Notes under the pieces: model-generated | Database searches by the model: none | What the model was told of the DNA's origin: nothing | The model's input: the letters and a program-made list of their open reading frames with translations, nothing else | Shown here: positions 8,675-17,158 of the stretch, in pieces | Layout of the letters: the number at the start of each line of letters is the position of its first letter | How positions within the stretch are numbered: position 1 is the first letter of the stretch | Translations under genes and position numbers: made by a program | DNA from: Candidatus Heimdallarchaeota archaeon | Lineage (GTDB): Archaea; Asgardarchaeota; Heimdallarchaeia; Heimdallarchaeales; Kariarchaeaceae | Length of the DNA stretch: 64,000 nucleotides | Assembly: GCA_026702845.1 (NCBI GenBank) | Contig: JADCLS010000008.1 | Span: 1 to 64,000 of the forward strand | Reading direction: 5' to 3'

Positions 8675-11284
8675 TCATGATTTCTCAGCCATCTTCTTGC
8701 GAATTCTCTTATACATTGGTTTGAAATACATTTTTGTATTGAAATAATTTAGAATGAATTTTGGTCCTTGAATTGGCATCTCTGCAAAGTTTGCGATCAG
8801 TAATCTGCATCGACCATTCCCTATATCCACAGTTTTCAACGCAAAGGTATTAAGAGCTCTTGGGAGCTCAGTTTCTCCAGCATCAGAATAAATACTACCT
8901 CCTTTTTTATCATGATGTAGCATAGATTTACTTGCAAAAATTCGATTCTTCATATCAATAGCATTGAGAACTACAAATTCAAAGGATTCCATCCGTGGAA
9001 TTTTTGTGGTAGCAACTGCCACCTCCAGCCTTTTATTCTCACCCCAATCAAATACCTCCAGAGGGGGGATATTATGATCCTCAGGATCACTAATAGGATC
9101 AAGTACTGCAAATCCTTCTGGTGAGACTAGCATATCAAAAACTGCCTGAGCCTCGGCATCAATAACTCCTGAAGAACGTGTGGTATATACCCCTGAAGAT
9201 CTGAAAGTTCCAGAAACCGATTTTTTCTCAACTAGAACTCCCTTTTTCTCCTCTACTTTTTTCCAGCCACAGGTGGACCATTGCCTCTCGGCCTCCAAAA
9301 ACATCAGTTCGGCTATTTGTACAGCATTATCTGCATTAACATAATGCTCTCCGATTAAGGATTCTTTTCCGATATTGACGTATCGGTACTTACCAAGGTC
9401 TGCTAGTGATTTATAGGTATCATAATAGGGCCAAATTAATGTTTCGAAGGTTGATAATACTCTGTTACCCCACTGAGACACTTCTTCCCTGCTATAATCC
9501 TCTCTAAGATCAATATGATAGTCAGGAGAGTATTGATCCAATTTTTTCTCAATCCCGTTTGGTAGATATAGGGTATGGAATAAGGTAGTATTATTCAGCA
9601 TGGGATGTCCGAGTTTGCAAACAGGTCCTTTTGATAGTTCATCTTCTTTGAAGACCCAGTATTCATGACCATTGGATTGCAAGTCAGGAATTCCTGCTGG
9701 GTTTTGATTGTAAACACCAGCGATAATATAGCCTATGTGTTCTTTATCCTGAATATGGGATATTGTATATAATAGTAACTTATCTGGGAACTCGTAACTA
9801 TCCTCAATTTCCCATTTATCAGTGGAAATTCTTGAGACGGAATTATTTTGCTTATATTTCCCAGTAATAATATCCTCAGCGGGAATCTTCCTATCAACCC
9901 CCTCTTTCTTTGCATATTCCTTAATTACCCTTCGAGGAAGATTATCTAGGTTGAACCCCTTGAACATAACAAATAAATCTTGGTTATTATACTCCTCAAC
10001 CTGTCTATTCCGGTAGGTATAGAGATACGGTGCCCAGGTTCGAGAAGGATCACTGATATATTTAGATTCTATTACTTCAGATCGATTTCCTTCAAATTTG
10101 ATTTTATGTCTTCCAATGCTGTTGAGATCGGTGGGAGGAAGAGTCCCATATCCGATAAGATGTTCAGGATACAAATTTCCTTGATAATCCCTATCAGTCT
10201 TTCGTATCATCTCGGCAGTGTTGGTATTAGATACATGGAGCATATAAATGGTAATTATGTCATCAGGATTTTCATAATTCGCTAAGAAATGGATGGTAGG
10301 TTCATCAATCTCAACAACTGATGCGGTTATTGAATCGGTATCATTGAGATCTAGTCTTCTTATGATGAATAATCTAGTTTTTTGATATGGGAGAGGAGAG
10401 TTCTTCCAAGGGAATATCATCTCTGTTCCTGTTATAAATGATGCATCAAAAAATAGGACATAATCCCTAGTGCAGACAAGCTCGTGAATATTCTGCTTGA
10501 TCTCAATATCATGGCCATCATGATCCTTGACTAGATAATGTTTAAATTTTCCACCATTCCATCGAATGAGTTTGACTGGGTGGCTACCATCTCGTTGTTT
10601 ATATCTAAGATTGACTAGGAATACCTCACCAGTCTCTTTATCTGCATGAATAACATGAGAATTGGCATATGCAGAGAAGATATCTCCTGTAATTGCATTA
10701 TCAGATCCTTTCATCAGAGACATCCACTCATCTCTCCTTCCAAGGGGACTTTGTGGTAATAATGTTTTTCTATCTATGATCCAAGGTCGATCAATATCAC
10801 TGGTTACTGCAATTCTGCCATCAGGAAGGAGATACATTCCTTCAGTATATGATAAGATCCCCAAACCTGTGCTGAGATACATCATTCCAAAGAAATCAAA
10901 CTTATGCTTTGTTTCACGAAGATCTGCTCTGGCAATTGCAGCAGGTGTCCAAAGCAGAGAATTCTTCACACTCATATTATCACGAAAGCTCAGCTTGACA
11001 ATATTAGTATCACCAATCATAAAGGCCTCTGGATCACCTAAACATTGACAAATATAGAGTGAGCCATCAAGAGAGGGTAAGTTGCCTTCTAATTCAAACA
11101 ATTGATACTCAGAATCAGTCGTAGTTGTATTACATGTATCGTACTCATCCGGAATACTGTTGGAAACCAGCTTTCTCTTCCTGCCCATCAATTTGAACCA
11201 AACAACAACTTTGTAGAAACTCCTAAACATTCCCAATAGGTATCGCATTCTTGGGAAAATGTGTTTTAAACTTGCTTTTGCCAT
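8675..11284 (-). CDS. Carotenoid cleavage oxygenase (RPE65 family) fused to a C-terminal START-like lipid-binding domain
   Basis: Residues about 60-620 look like a seven-bladed carotenoid oxygenase. Four histidines sit in the expected contexts for the non-heme iron: H210 or H213 (SHVIHADKETG), H267 (QNIHELVCTRDYVLFFD), H332 (IHFLANYEN) and H570 (LFHTLYLPNG). Residues about 675-860 form a separate domain (SGVIDAEAQAVFDMLVSPEG..., then ...RIFASKSMLHHD, ending ALKTVDIGNGRCRLLIANF...) resembling START/SRPBCC lipid-transfer proteins. The N-terminus has a hydrophobic, basic segment (residues 10-40) that may touch the membrane. The family cleaves carotenoids or related polyenes to apocarotenoids such as retinal. 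The START part could extract or deliver the lipophilic substrate. A heliorhodopsin gene lies 29 kb away. The start is ATG 11284, with no adjacent same-strand partner within 250 bp. Confidence 0.8.
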   Translation of the reverse strand: MAKASLKHIFPRMRYLLGMFRSFYKVVVWFKLMGRKRKLVSNSIPDEYDTCNTTTTDSEYQLFELEGNLPSLDGSLYICQCLGDPEAFMIGDTNIVKLSFRDNMSVKNSLLWTPAAIARADLRETKHKFDFFGMMYLSTGLGILSYTEGMYLLPDGRIAVTSDIDRPWIIDRKTLLPQSPLGRRDEWMSLMKGSDNAITGDIFSAYANSHVIHADKETGEVFLVNLRYKQRDGSHPVKLIRWNGGKFKHYLVKDHDGHDIEIKQNIHELVCTRDYVLFFDASFITGTEMIFPWKNSPLPYQKTRLFIIRRLDLNDTDSITASVVEIDEPTIHFLANYENPDDIITIYMLHVSNTNTAEMIRKTDRDYQGNLYPEHLIGYGTLPPTDLNSIGRHKIKFEGNRSEVIESKYISDPSRTWAPYLYTYRNRQVEEYNNQDLFVMFKGFNLDNLPRRVIKEYAKKEGVDRKIPAEDIITGKYKQNNSVSRISTDKWEIEDSYEFPDKLLLYTISHIQDKEHIGYIIAGVYNQNPAGIPDLQSNGHEYWVFKEDELSKGPVCKLGHPMLNNTTLFHTLYLPNGIEKKLDQYSPDYHIDLREDYSREEVSQWGNRVLSTFETLIWPYYDTYKSLADLGKYRYVNIGKESLIGEHYVNADNAVQIAELMFLEAERQWSTCGWKKVEEKKGVLVEKKSVSGTFRSSGVYTTRSSGVIDAEAQAVFDMLVSPEGFAVLDPISDPEDHNIPPLEVFDWGENKRLEVAVATTKIPRMESFEFVVLNAIDMKNRIFASKSMLHHDKKGGSIYSDAGETELPRALNTFALKTVDIGNGRCRLLIANFAEMPIQGPKFILNYFNTKMYFKPMYKRIRKKMAEKS

Positions 11285-11534
11285 TATTCAATAAAAAAAC
11301 AGGGGGTATAATTCTATATCTAAATAATAGTAATATTATGGAAACTTAGGGGATTGTTTAGAAAGATATAATTGAGATTTAGTAATGATAAGCCCTGAAT
11401 TTGTCATATCTGTGGAGTTTGATCAAATCTTCTAGATATGTATTTTTTTTAATACTGAAGTCTAAATAAAATGAATAACAATTTCATCACTCGACTATAA
11501 AGTTAGAAATATCTCAATAGAAGTACGTTATTAC

Positions 11535-11840
11535 TTATTCAGGGTGGAATTCTGATAGCATTTGTTCAAAATTTAGCATTTGATTTCTTGCATTATCAAT
11601 ATTCTCAGATTTGTAAAGGACTTTGAACTCATGTCGCTGTTTGAATCCTGAAATTTCTAATTCTTCAGAAATAACTTTGAAGAATGTATCTGTGAATTCA
11701 TAATAGGAAATATCACCAAAATTTCTAAGGAAACGAATACATTCATCACTAGGAATATCAAGCTCATAATTTCTCATGAGAAGTCCCAAGCAGTGCATTT
11801 TATTTCGTACTTTGAATTCGACCATTTCCAAGTTCCTCAT
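11535..11840 (-). CDS. Hypothetical small protein, 101 aa
   Basis: I do not recognise this soluble, acidic, mostly helical protein. It has several aromatic residues and no zinc ligands or membrane helix. It starts with ATG at 11840 and stands alone between the carotenoid oxygenase and the zinc-ribbon gene. Composition and length make it a plausible but unproven gene. Confidence 0.45.
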   Translation of the reverse strand: MRNLEMVEFKVRNKMHCLGLLMRNYELDIPSDECIRFLRNFGDISYYEFTDTFFKVISEELEISGFKQRHEFKVLYKSENIDNARNQMLNFEQMLSEFHPE

Positions 11841-12183
11841 TCAGATCTGATTTCACAAGATTATTGTTAATCAGAGATTTCAACAATAATATTATCCATA
11901 AATACCAATATAAACCAATCGAAATGGAACATTGTGAGTCTAATCCACGCAAATCAGACTAGAAATCACCCAGAAACACAAAATAATCTAATATATTGTA
12001 TATTTTTTCCAGTAATTACAGTTGTGAAAAACTATATGAAAAAAGAGTAATTATTAAAGTATACCTAGATTTAAGATTCTGTTGAATCTCTTTGAAATTC
12101 TAATTTACTTGACATAAGCATGATATATTAAGTCTACTGCAAATCTCATTTCATATAGAATTATATTGCTTATTCATAACCAA
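11841..12183. other. Intergenic AT-rich stretch
   Basis: These 343 bases lie between two minus-strand genes. I see only AT-rich DNA with scattered TATA-like runs. There is no convincing ORF, repeat array or structured RNA. Confidence 0.5.
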
Positions 12184-13104
12184 TTAAGTCTCATCAAATG
12201 GATTTGACTTTGCTATCATACCCCAGATCCCATCCATCCACAGAATCATTGATTGTACCTGTATTTCGTAAATAGGAAAGTAGATGAGAGTGGGAAATGT
12301 CTTGGGATCTAATTGTATATCTGTTCGAAAAGCTTTGATTTTTGTGTTAAATACATATATTGCATGCTCACGATTGAGATTGGGGAAAATACATGATTTG
12401 CTTAGCTTCTCAAGTCGCATCTGCCTTTTCAGGATGGTATCTGAGTCAAAGAGAGTTAATTGCTGAGTTTGTATTCGTTCATCATGGCTTGAAAAAGGAA
12501 AATCAAAGTGAGGATCCTGAATATCCAAGATTCCTCCGTTTAACCCGTTGATAAAGTAATGTCTTTTTTCAATTTCAAGCTCATTCGTCTGGATTTCCCA
12601 TAAAGGAAGATTTCTAATCTCTATTTTCCTAATTTTTCCCATCTTTTGGTTTCTAATTCTGAAATACTTATCAAGTAATCTGATTGCAGTTTTTTTCTTT
12701 ATATCTATTGAAAATCCATGAAAAGGACCAATCATATTATCTCTAATTGCCATTTTATAGAGAGGAGACCAAAAATATGTTAAATCATCAATATTGGATG
12801 ATTGCCATCTATTTGTTGCAGATAGGAGAGAGAGAACATCTCTTACTGTGCTTTCCGGATTATTAGTCATCCTGGATAGATCTCGTGAAGATAGTGCAGC
12901 TCCGCTTTTATTAATCAGATCCTCCGCCAGTTGTATAATCCTCTCCTCATTCATAGAAGGAGGGTTTACTCTAGTGATATTTGATTTCTGTGTTATTGGT
13001 CTCTCAACAGTGATAAATTTACTCTCTAGTTCAAGACCACATTCAGTGCAGAAACGTGCTGTATCTTCAAGTATTTCTGTATTACAGGCAGGGCATACCT
13101 TCAT
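12184..13104 (-). CDS. Zinc-ribbon protein with a winged-helix-like region
   Basis: The N-terminus carries a zinc ribbon, CPAC at residues 4-7 and CTEC at about 18-21. Residues about 50-120 (EERIIQLAEDLINKSG..., LSSRDLSRMTNNPESTVRDVLSLL) form a helical region resembling a winged helix-turn-helix. The last 180 residues are an unrecognised alpha/beta domain with a conserved-looking FPIYEIQVQSMI strand near the end. The layout (zinc ribbon, wHTH-like, unknown) recalls archaeal transcription-associated or scaffold proteins, but this is inference. It starts with ATG at 13104. No operon partner is obvious. Confidence 0.65.
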   Translation of the reverse strand: MKVCPACNTEILEDTARFCTECGLELESKFITVERPITQKSNITRVNPPSMNEERIIQLAEDLINKSGAALSSRDLSRMTNNPESTVRDVLSLLSATNRWQSSNIDDLTYFWSPLYKMAIRDNMIGPFHGFSIDIKKKTAIRLLDKYFRIRNQKMGKIRKIEIRNLPLWEIQTNELEIEKRHYFINGLNGGILDIQDPHFDFPFSSHDERIQTQQLTLFDSDTILKRQMRLEKLSKSCIFPNLNREHAIYVFNTKIKAFRTDIQLDPKTFPTLIYFPIYEIQVQSMILWMDGIWGMIAKSNPFDET

Positions 13105-13276
13105 CTATAATGCTGAATTGATTGGTATTTAATTAATATCACTAATAATAAATGAATATTGGTGTTTTAGAATTAGTATTAAGGAACGTAATTTGAATAT
13201 GGGAATTAGCTGCAGCGATATGATAAAATTTTGAATTTGACAGAAACCTTATATTTGTGGTTATAGGTCTAAAAAT

Positions 13277-13795
13277 ATGTCATATAGTTGGGATCATTTC
13301 AAACGAAAGGTGTACATAAAAGCACCATTAGACGAAGTTTACAGAGCGATTTCGACTGCAGATGGCCTCGTCACTTGGTTCATTAAGAATGCAGAGTATA
13401 CCAAGAACAATGGAGAAATTAGACAAGGTGATGTAGGAATACAGGTAGGAGATCAGTACTACTGGAGATGGCATCAGAATCTTGAGACAAGAGGAATTGT
13501 GTTAAAAATAGTGCCTCAATCACTTATTGAATTCACCTTTGGGAAGAAATCCAAGGATTCTGAGGAGAATGTAGTAGTTCGTTTTGAGGTGGACTATAAA
13601 GACGGTGAAACGATTTTTTCCATCACTCAGGATAATATGGGTGGTGAATTGAGTGATCAAGCCCTCTACCATCTGAGCTGTAACATGGGCTGGAGTTTCT
13701 TCATGACAAATATGAAAGCAGTATTAGAGTATGGTATTGATCTGCGTGAGACAGATGAAGTTCGAGCCTATGAGACAAGGGCTGTTTCTTTGTAG
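13277..13795 (+). CDS. SRPBCC (START/AHSA1-like) domain protein
   Basis: The 172-aa protein matches the small hydrophobic-ligand-binding SRPBCC fold. It opens with a strand (FKRKVYIKAPLDEVYRAISTADGLVTWF), typical of AHSA1 proteins, where W/F follows the 'T.e.l..W' helix. Sheet strands follow, and it ends with a long C-terminal helix (GWSFFMTNMKAVLEYGIDLRE) that closes the cavity. A TATA-like CTTATATTT near 13251 lies 26 bases upstream of ATG 13277, so the mRNA is probably leaderless. The ligand is unknown. The gene stands alone and ends in TAG. Confidence 0.8.
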   Translation: MSYSWDHFKRKVYIKAPLDEVYRAISTADGLVTWFIKNAEYTKNNGEIRQGDVGIQVGDQYYWRWHQNLETRGIVLKIVPQSLIEFTFGKKSKDSEENVVVRFEVDYKDGETIFSITQDNMGGELSDQALYHLSCNMGWSFFMTNMKAVLEYGIDLRETDEVRAYETRAVSL

Positions 13796-14000
13796 ATTTG
13801 CATTCCTGATTATTCAGCAACCCCTAGACTAAAAATTCAGTTTTGCATTGAGGGATCATTGTGAAAAGGCCATTATAGCTGTTGGAACCCTATTTTGCTA
13901 TATTTCCGTTGTTCATTTAAATACCATTGATAAATTACTCTAGAAAATGTTACTCAAATCTAATTCAGATTATCCAAAGATTAGCGAATAGCGATATGTA

Positions 14001-14010
14001 TATATATAAA
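14001..14010 (+). promoter_or_regulatory. TATA box of the cell-surface gene pair
   Basis: TATATATAAA centres 28 bases upstream of ATG 14033. This is the spacing of an archaeal promoter giving a leaderless or nearly leaderless mRNA. Confidence 0.6.
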
Positions 14011-14032
14011 AAGATGGTTAATAGGATTTAAT

Positions 14033-17000
14033 ATGTCCCATAAATTACCAATTGGATTAGTATTCGCATTCACCCTTGGACTACTTATTATCAGTCCATT
14101 AGGTGTTGCCAATCAATCCCTGCCTGGAACATCAATTTCTCCTTCCGCTGTATCATTTACCAATGATATTGATGAGGAGTATGCTAAATTGGTTCCCGGT
14201 ATAGGGAGTTCTGTTTATGCAGAAATCCTTAGATTTGGTGGAGTGAATGGATCATTCTCCTCATTCCAACCAAGTCTTGAATATTTCATGAACAAAGCAA
14301 ACTGGTGGGCCATGTCCTGTATTGATTCAGATCCATTCTCGGATCATCTCAATAAAAACCCATTTCCTCTACCTGATGGATGGGTTTTCACCATGGATAT
14401 CCCCAATAGTTTTACCAATTTTGATCTTACTACTGCTCTTGAAGGTGTGCAATCCAGTATCTCTTTTGATGCAGCAGCAAGCATTATTGATGAGGATGAT
14501 ACATCTATAACCTATGCCTTTACTATAGCAGATACATGTACAGGGCAATCAATTGTCGATTTCATAAATAGTTACATAAGCCCACTGTATGTGGATGGAT
14601 ACTTGTCTTCTCTGACTGCAACTCTCGAGAGCAACATTCTTGCTGCAGAAGTTGCAGGAGCTTATGTTGGAGTTACCAGTATAGCAGGTAAGTCTGAGGT
14701 AGTATCAGCTGTTGGTTTTGTCAAAGCTGATGGTATCACTGGCTCATCTACCAAAAGTATTTCGTCCAATAATATATTGGGTGCGATTACTCCATCAAGT
14801 GAATTGGGAGGTCTTTCTAAAATAGAGATTGTATATCCCTATCCAATCAAAGTTACTTCCTTTAGCCCTAGCACTTCCAATCCCTTACCCCATGTAACTG
14901 GAAAATTCATCTGGGATCAGAGATCCCCAGTTAGCTCTTATAGCCTAGGCACTGCTGCAGATTACACAGTATCTTACACTATTGCATCAGATTACGCATT
15001 TCCAAATGTTATCAATACACTTGATATAAACCAAACCAAATTGCAATCCGATGGGATCCTAGATGCGATATTTACCCTGATTAATACAGGGAGCGATCCA
15101 GCAAGCAACATTATTCTGGAATTACCATTGGGACCCGATTTTGGCAATATTGCCAATTTAACCCATCCAGAAGAGGGCAAGTTAGAGATTGATGTGATCA
15201 GAAGCCAGTATACACTAGATGAGGCTTATACTAACACCTACAATGTATCTATTGTGGATGATAATAATGCCAATAATACCTTCACCTATCAGGCATTTGA
15301 GCTTAAGGGATGGTATACAGAGGCATCTAACCCCATTTTATGGAATACTTCAGATAGTCTGATTATCCACAATGGTAGTGGTGTTTTGGCTACTATCGAA
15401 TCTACTGGTGGTAATACTGGATTCCCTGAACCACTGATTTATGCCCTTGAAACTCTTCTTCTACCTGAGCTTCAGAACCTAACCAAGGCTAATGACATCC
15501 TGCTCAAGGTTAAGGCACAGCTTGACGATACCTTCGAATTAGCATTCCAAAAAGCTAAGGAAATTGTTTACGAGGCGAAGAAAACCTTCAAATTATTCGA
15601 AAATGATTTCACCTTGGAAACTCGACAGGTTCCTGACATTAATGGAGTTCTCAGAACTGAATTCTTCCTTACTACGACAGTTGCAAGCCTAGCAGCTGGT
15701 GCAAATGAAACACTGGGATTCTCAATCACAAATATTCCAGTTGAAACAGATACATTTGCTTCATTTTACTTTAAAGAAGGCAAAGAGAAAGTAACCGAAT
15801 TTGGTTATCCAAATGGTGTTCTAACCTCATCATCAGAGAGTTTCTTTGAGCTCATGCAATATACTTTTATGAGGCAGAATTTCTCAGGTATGCCATTCTA
15901 TATTTTCGAGAATCTTGATTATGAACTTCTATCTGGTGAAACCAATGAGGATCTTGTAACTGCCAGTGGTCTTCCATTCACCTATGAAAATGCTGAAGGA
16001 TTCCCATTTTTTGGTGTATCCAATGGTTTGAATATTCAAGTAGCCGATTCTCAGGCAGTGCTTGCAGTGACTGTTAGTACTGATGATAGTGCATATACTG
16101 TTGGTGAAACAGCTACTGCGACTGTGAATATTGAGAATATAGGAGATGCAGTAGCATCTGATGTAGTAGTTAACCTGAAATTAGGTATTCTAGGTCGTGA
16201 TTGGAAGATTGAGAAGGAAAGTGTACTCAATGTAACAGAAATTGATGAGATAGCTATTGGTGAAACTGTGAGTTTCACTGTAGATCTGCCAACCAATTCT
16301 TTCCTAGGTTTCCGTCCACTCTATGCTGAGGTATTCTTCACCTCCGAGAAGGGTGACAGCAATCCTGTAATTCAAGATTACTATAATCTAGGAATTAAGG
16401 AATTTACCTATGGAGGAGAAGTACGCCTTCATACAACATCAAATCTTGCAGGTAGCCTTCTCTCTGCTGAATCTCAACTCGCCAAACCTGCTGTACCTGT
16501 ACCTACCTTTATCTCATCTATTAGTTTTAGCAATATTGAAGCAACGACAAATACAGATAATAATGGATATGATGTTGTAGGAGATTATACTATAGTAGTT
16601 CAAAATGTCGGAGATGCTCCAGGTACGTTTAATATATTCTGGGATCTCTCTGGTGAGCAATTTGTCATTGACATCACTAGTAATGAGGGTATAACATGTA
16701 CTATTCATCAAATCAACTATCCAACCTGTGGTTCTGCCTCTGTGAGTACCGAACTTACTAGTGGCAGTCAAATGCAGTTTACTGGTACTTACAAAATATG
16801 GAACTGGGATTCGTATACCCCCGTGTATGGACCTAGTGTGGTTATTAGCTACCTTACCGAGGGTGAAAATGCTCTTGGTGATACCTTCACCTTTGATCAA
16901 GTTGCAGGTATTCGAGTACTAGATCTGGATGCAGATACAGCAGCTAGTGGAGAGGGTAGAACTGATGCAAATGAGGAATCATCAAGCTCATCCTTCAGTG

Positions 17001-17158
17001 CGAGATCTTCAGTCGGAGCATCTGTGGATACTGAGTTGGGTGGTGATGATGTAGCGACAGTCTCTATTGATCTTGATCTAGGTTCTACATCCAACCAATT
17101 ACTAGGTTTGGTGATGGCGACCTTTACCCTTACCATTATCAAGCGGAGGAAGCATTAA
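14033..17158 (+). CDS. Large secreted surface protein with CARDB/DUF11-like domains and a C-terminal membrane anchor
   Basis: The 1041-aa protein starts with a signal peptide (basic start, then GLVFAFTLGLLIISPLGVA). It is rich in Thr, Ser, Asn and Gly. It has at least three immunoglobulin-like blocks of the CARDB/DUF11 type, with N-x-G and hydrophobic-strand patterns: about residues 330-390 (ATLINTGSDPASNIILELPLG-like), 680-780 (TATVNIENIGDAVASDVVVNL) and 830-930 (DYTIVVQNVGDAPG). It ends in a Ser-rich linker, one hydrophobic helix (LLGLVMATFTLTII) and a basic tail RRKH, so it is exported and anchored. Its stop shares one base with the start of the next gene (TAATG). A role as an S-layer-like or envelope protein is inferred. 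Confidence 0.7.
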   Translation: MSHKLPIGLVFAFTLGLLIISPLGVANQSLPGTSISPSAVSFTNDIDEEYAKLVPGIGSSVYAEILRFGGVNGSFSSFQPSLEYFMNKANWWAMSCIDSDPFSDHLNKNPFPLPDGWVFTMDIPNSFTNFDLTTALEGVQSSISFDAAASIIDEDDTSITYAFTIADTCTGQSIVDFINSYISPLYVDGYLSSLTATLESNILAAEVAGAYVGVTSIAGKSEVVSAVGFVKADGITGSSTKSISSNNILGAITPSSELGGLSKIEIVYPYPIKVTSFSPSTSNPLPHVTGKFIWDQRSPVSSYSLGTAADYTVSYTIASDYAFPNVINTLDINQTKLQSDGILDAIFTLINTGSDPASNIILELPLGPDFGNIANLTHPEEGKLEIDVIRSQYTLDEAYTNTYNVSIVDDNNANNTFTYQAFELKGWYTEASNPILWNTSDSLIIHNGSGVLATIESTGGNTGFPEPLIYALETLLLPELQNLTKANDILLKVKAQLDDTFELAFQKAKEIVYEAKKTFKLFENDFTLETRQVPDINGVLRTEFFLTTTVASLAAGANETLGFSITNIPVETDTFASFYFKEGKEKVTEFGYPNGVLTSSSESFFELMQYTFMRQNFSGMPFYIFENLDYELLSGETNEDLVTASGLPFTYENAEGFPFFGVSNGLNIQVADSQAVLAVTVSTDDSAYTVGETATATVNIENIGDAVASDVVVNLKLGILGRDWKIEKESVLNVTEIDEIAIGETVSFTVDLPTNSFLGFRPLYAEVFFTSEKGDSNPVIQDYYNLGIKEFTYGGEVRLHTTSNLAGSLLSAESQLAKPAVPVPTFISSISFSNIEATTNTDNNGYDVVGDYTIVVQNVGDAPGTFNIFWDLSGEQFVIDITSNEGITCTIHQINYPTCGSASVSTELTSGSQMQFTGTYKIWNWDSYTPVYGPSVVISYLTEGENALGDTFTFDQVAGIRVLDLDADTAASGEGRTDANEESSSSSFSARSSVGASVDTELGGDDVATVSIDLDLGSTSNQLLGLVMATFTLTIIKRRKH

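Noticed and set aside
10662..11048. 128-codon open frame antisense to the carotenoid oxygenase
   Set aside because: The sense frame is well supported by family motifs.
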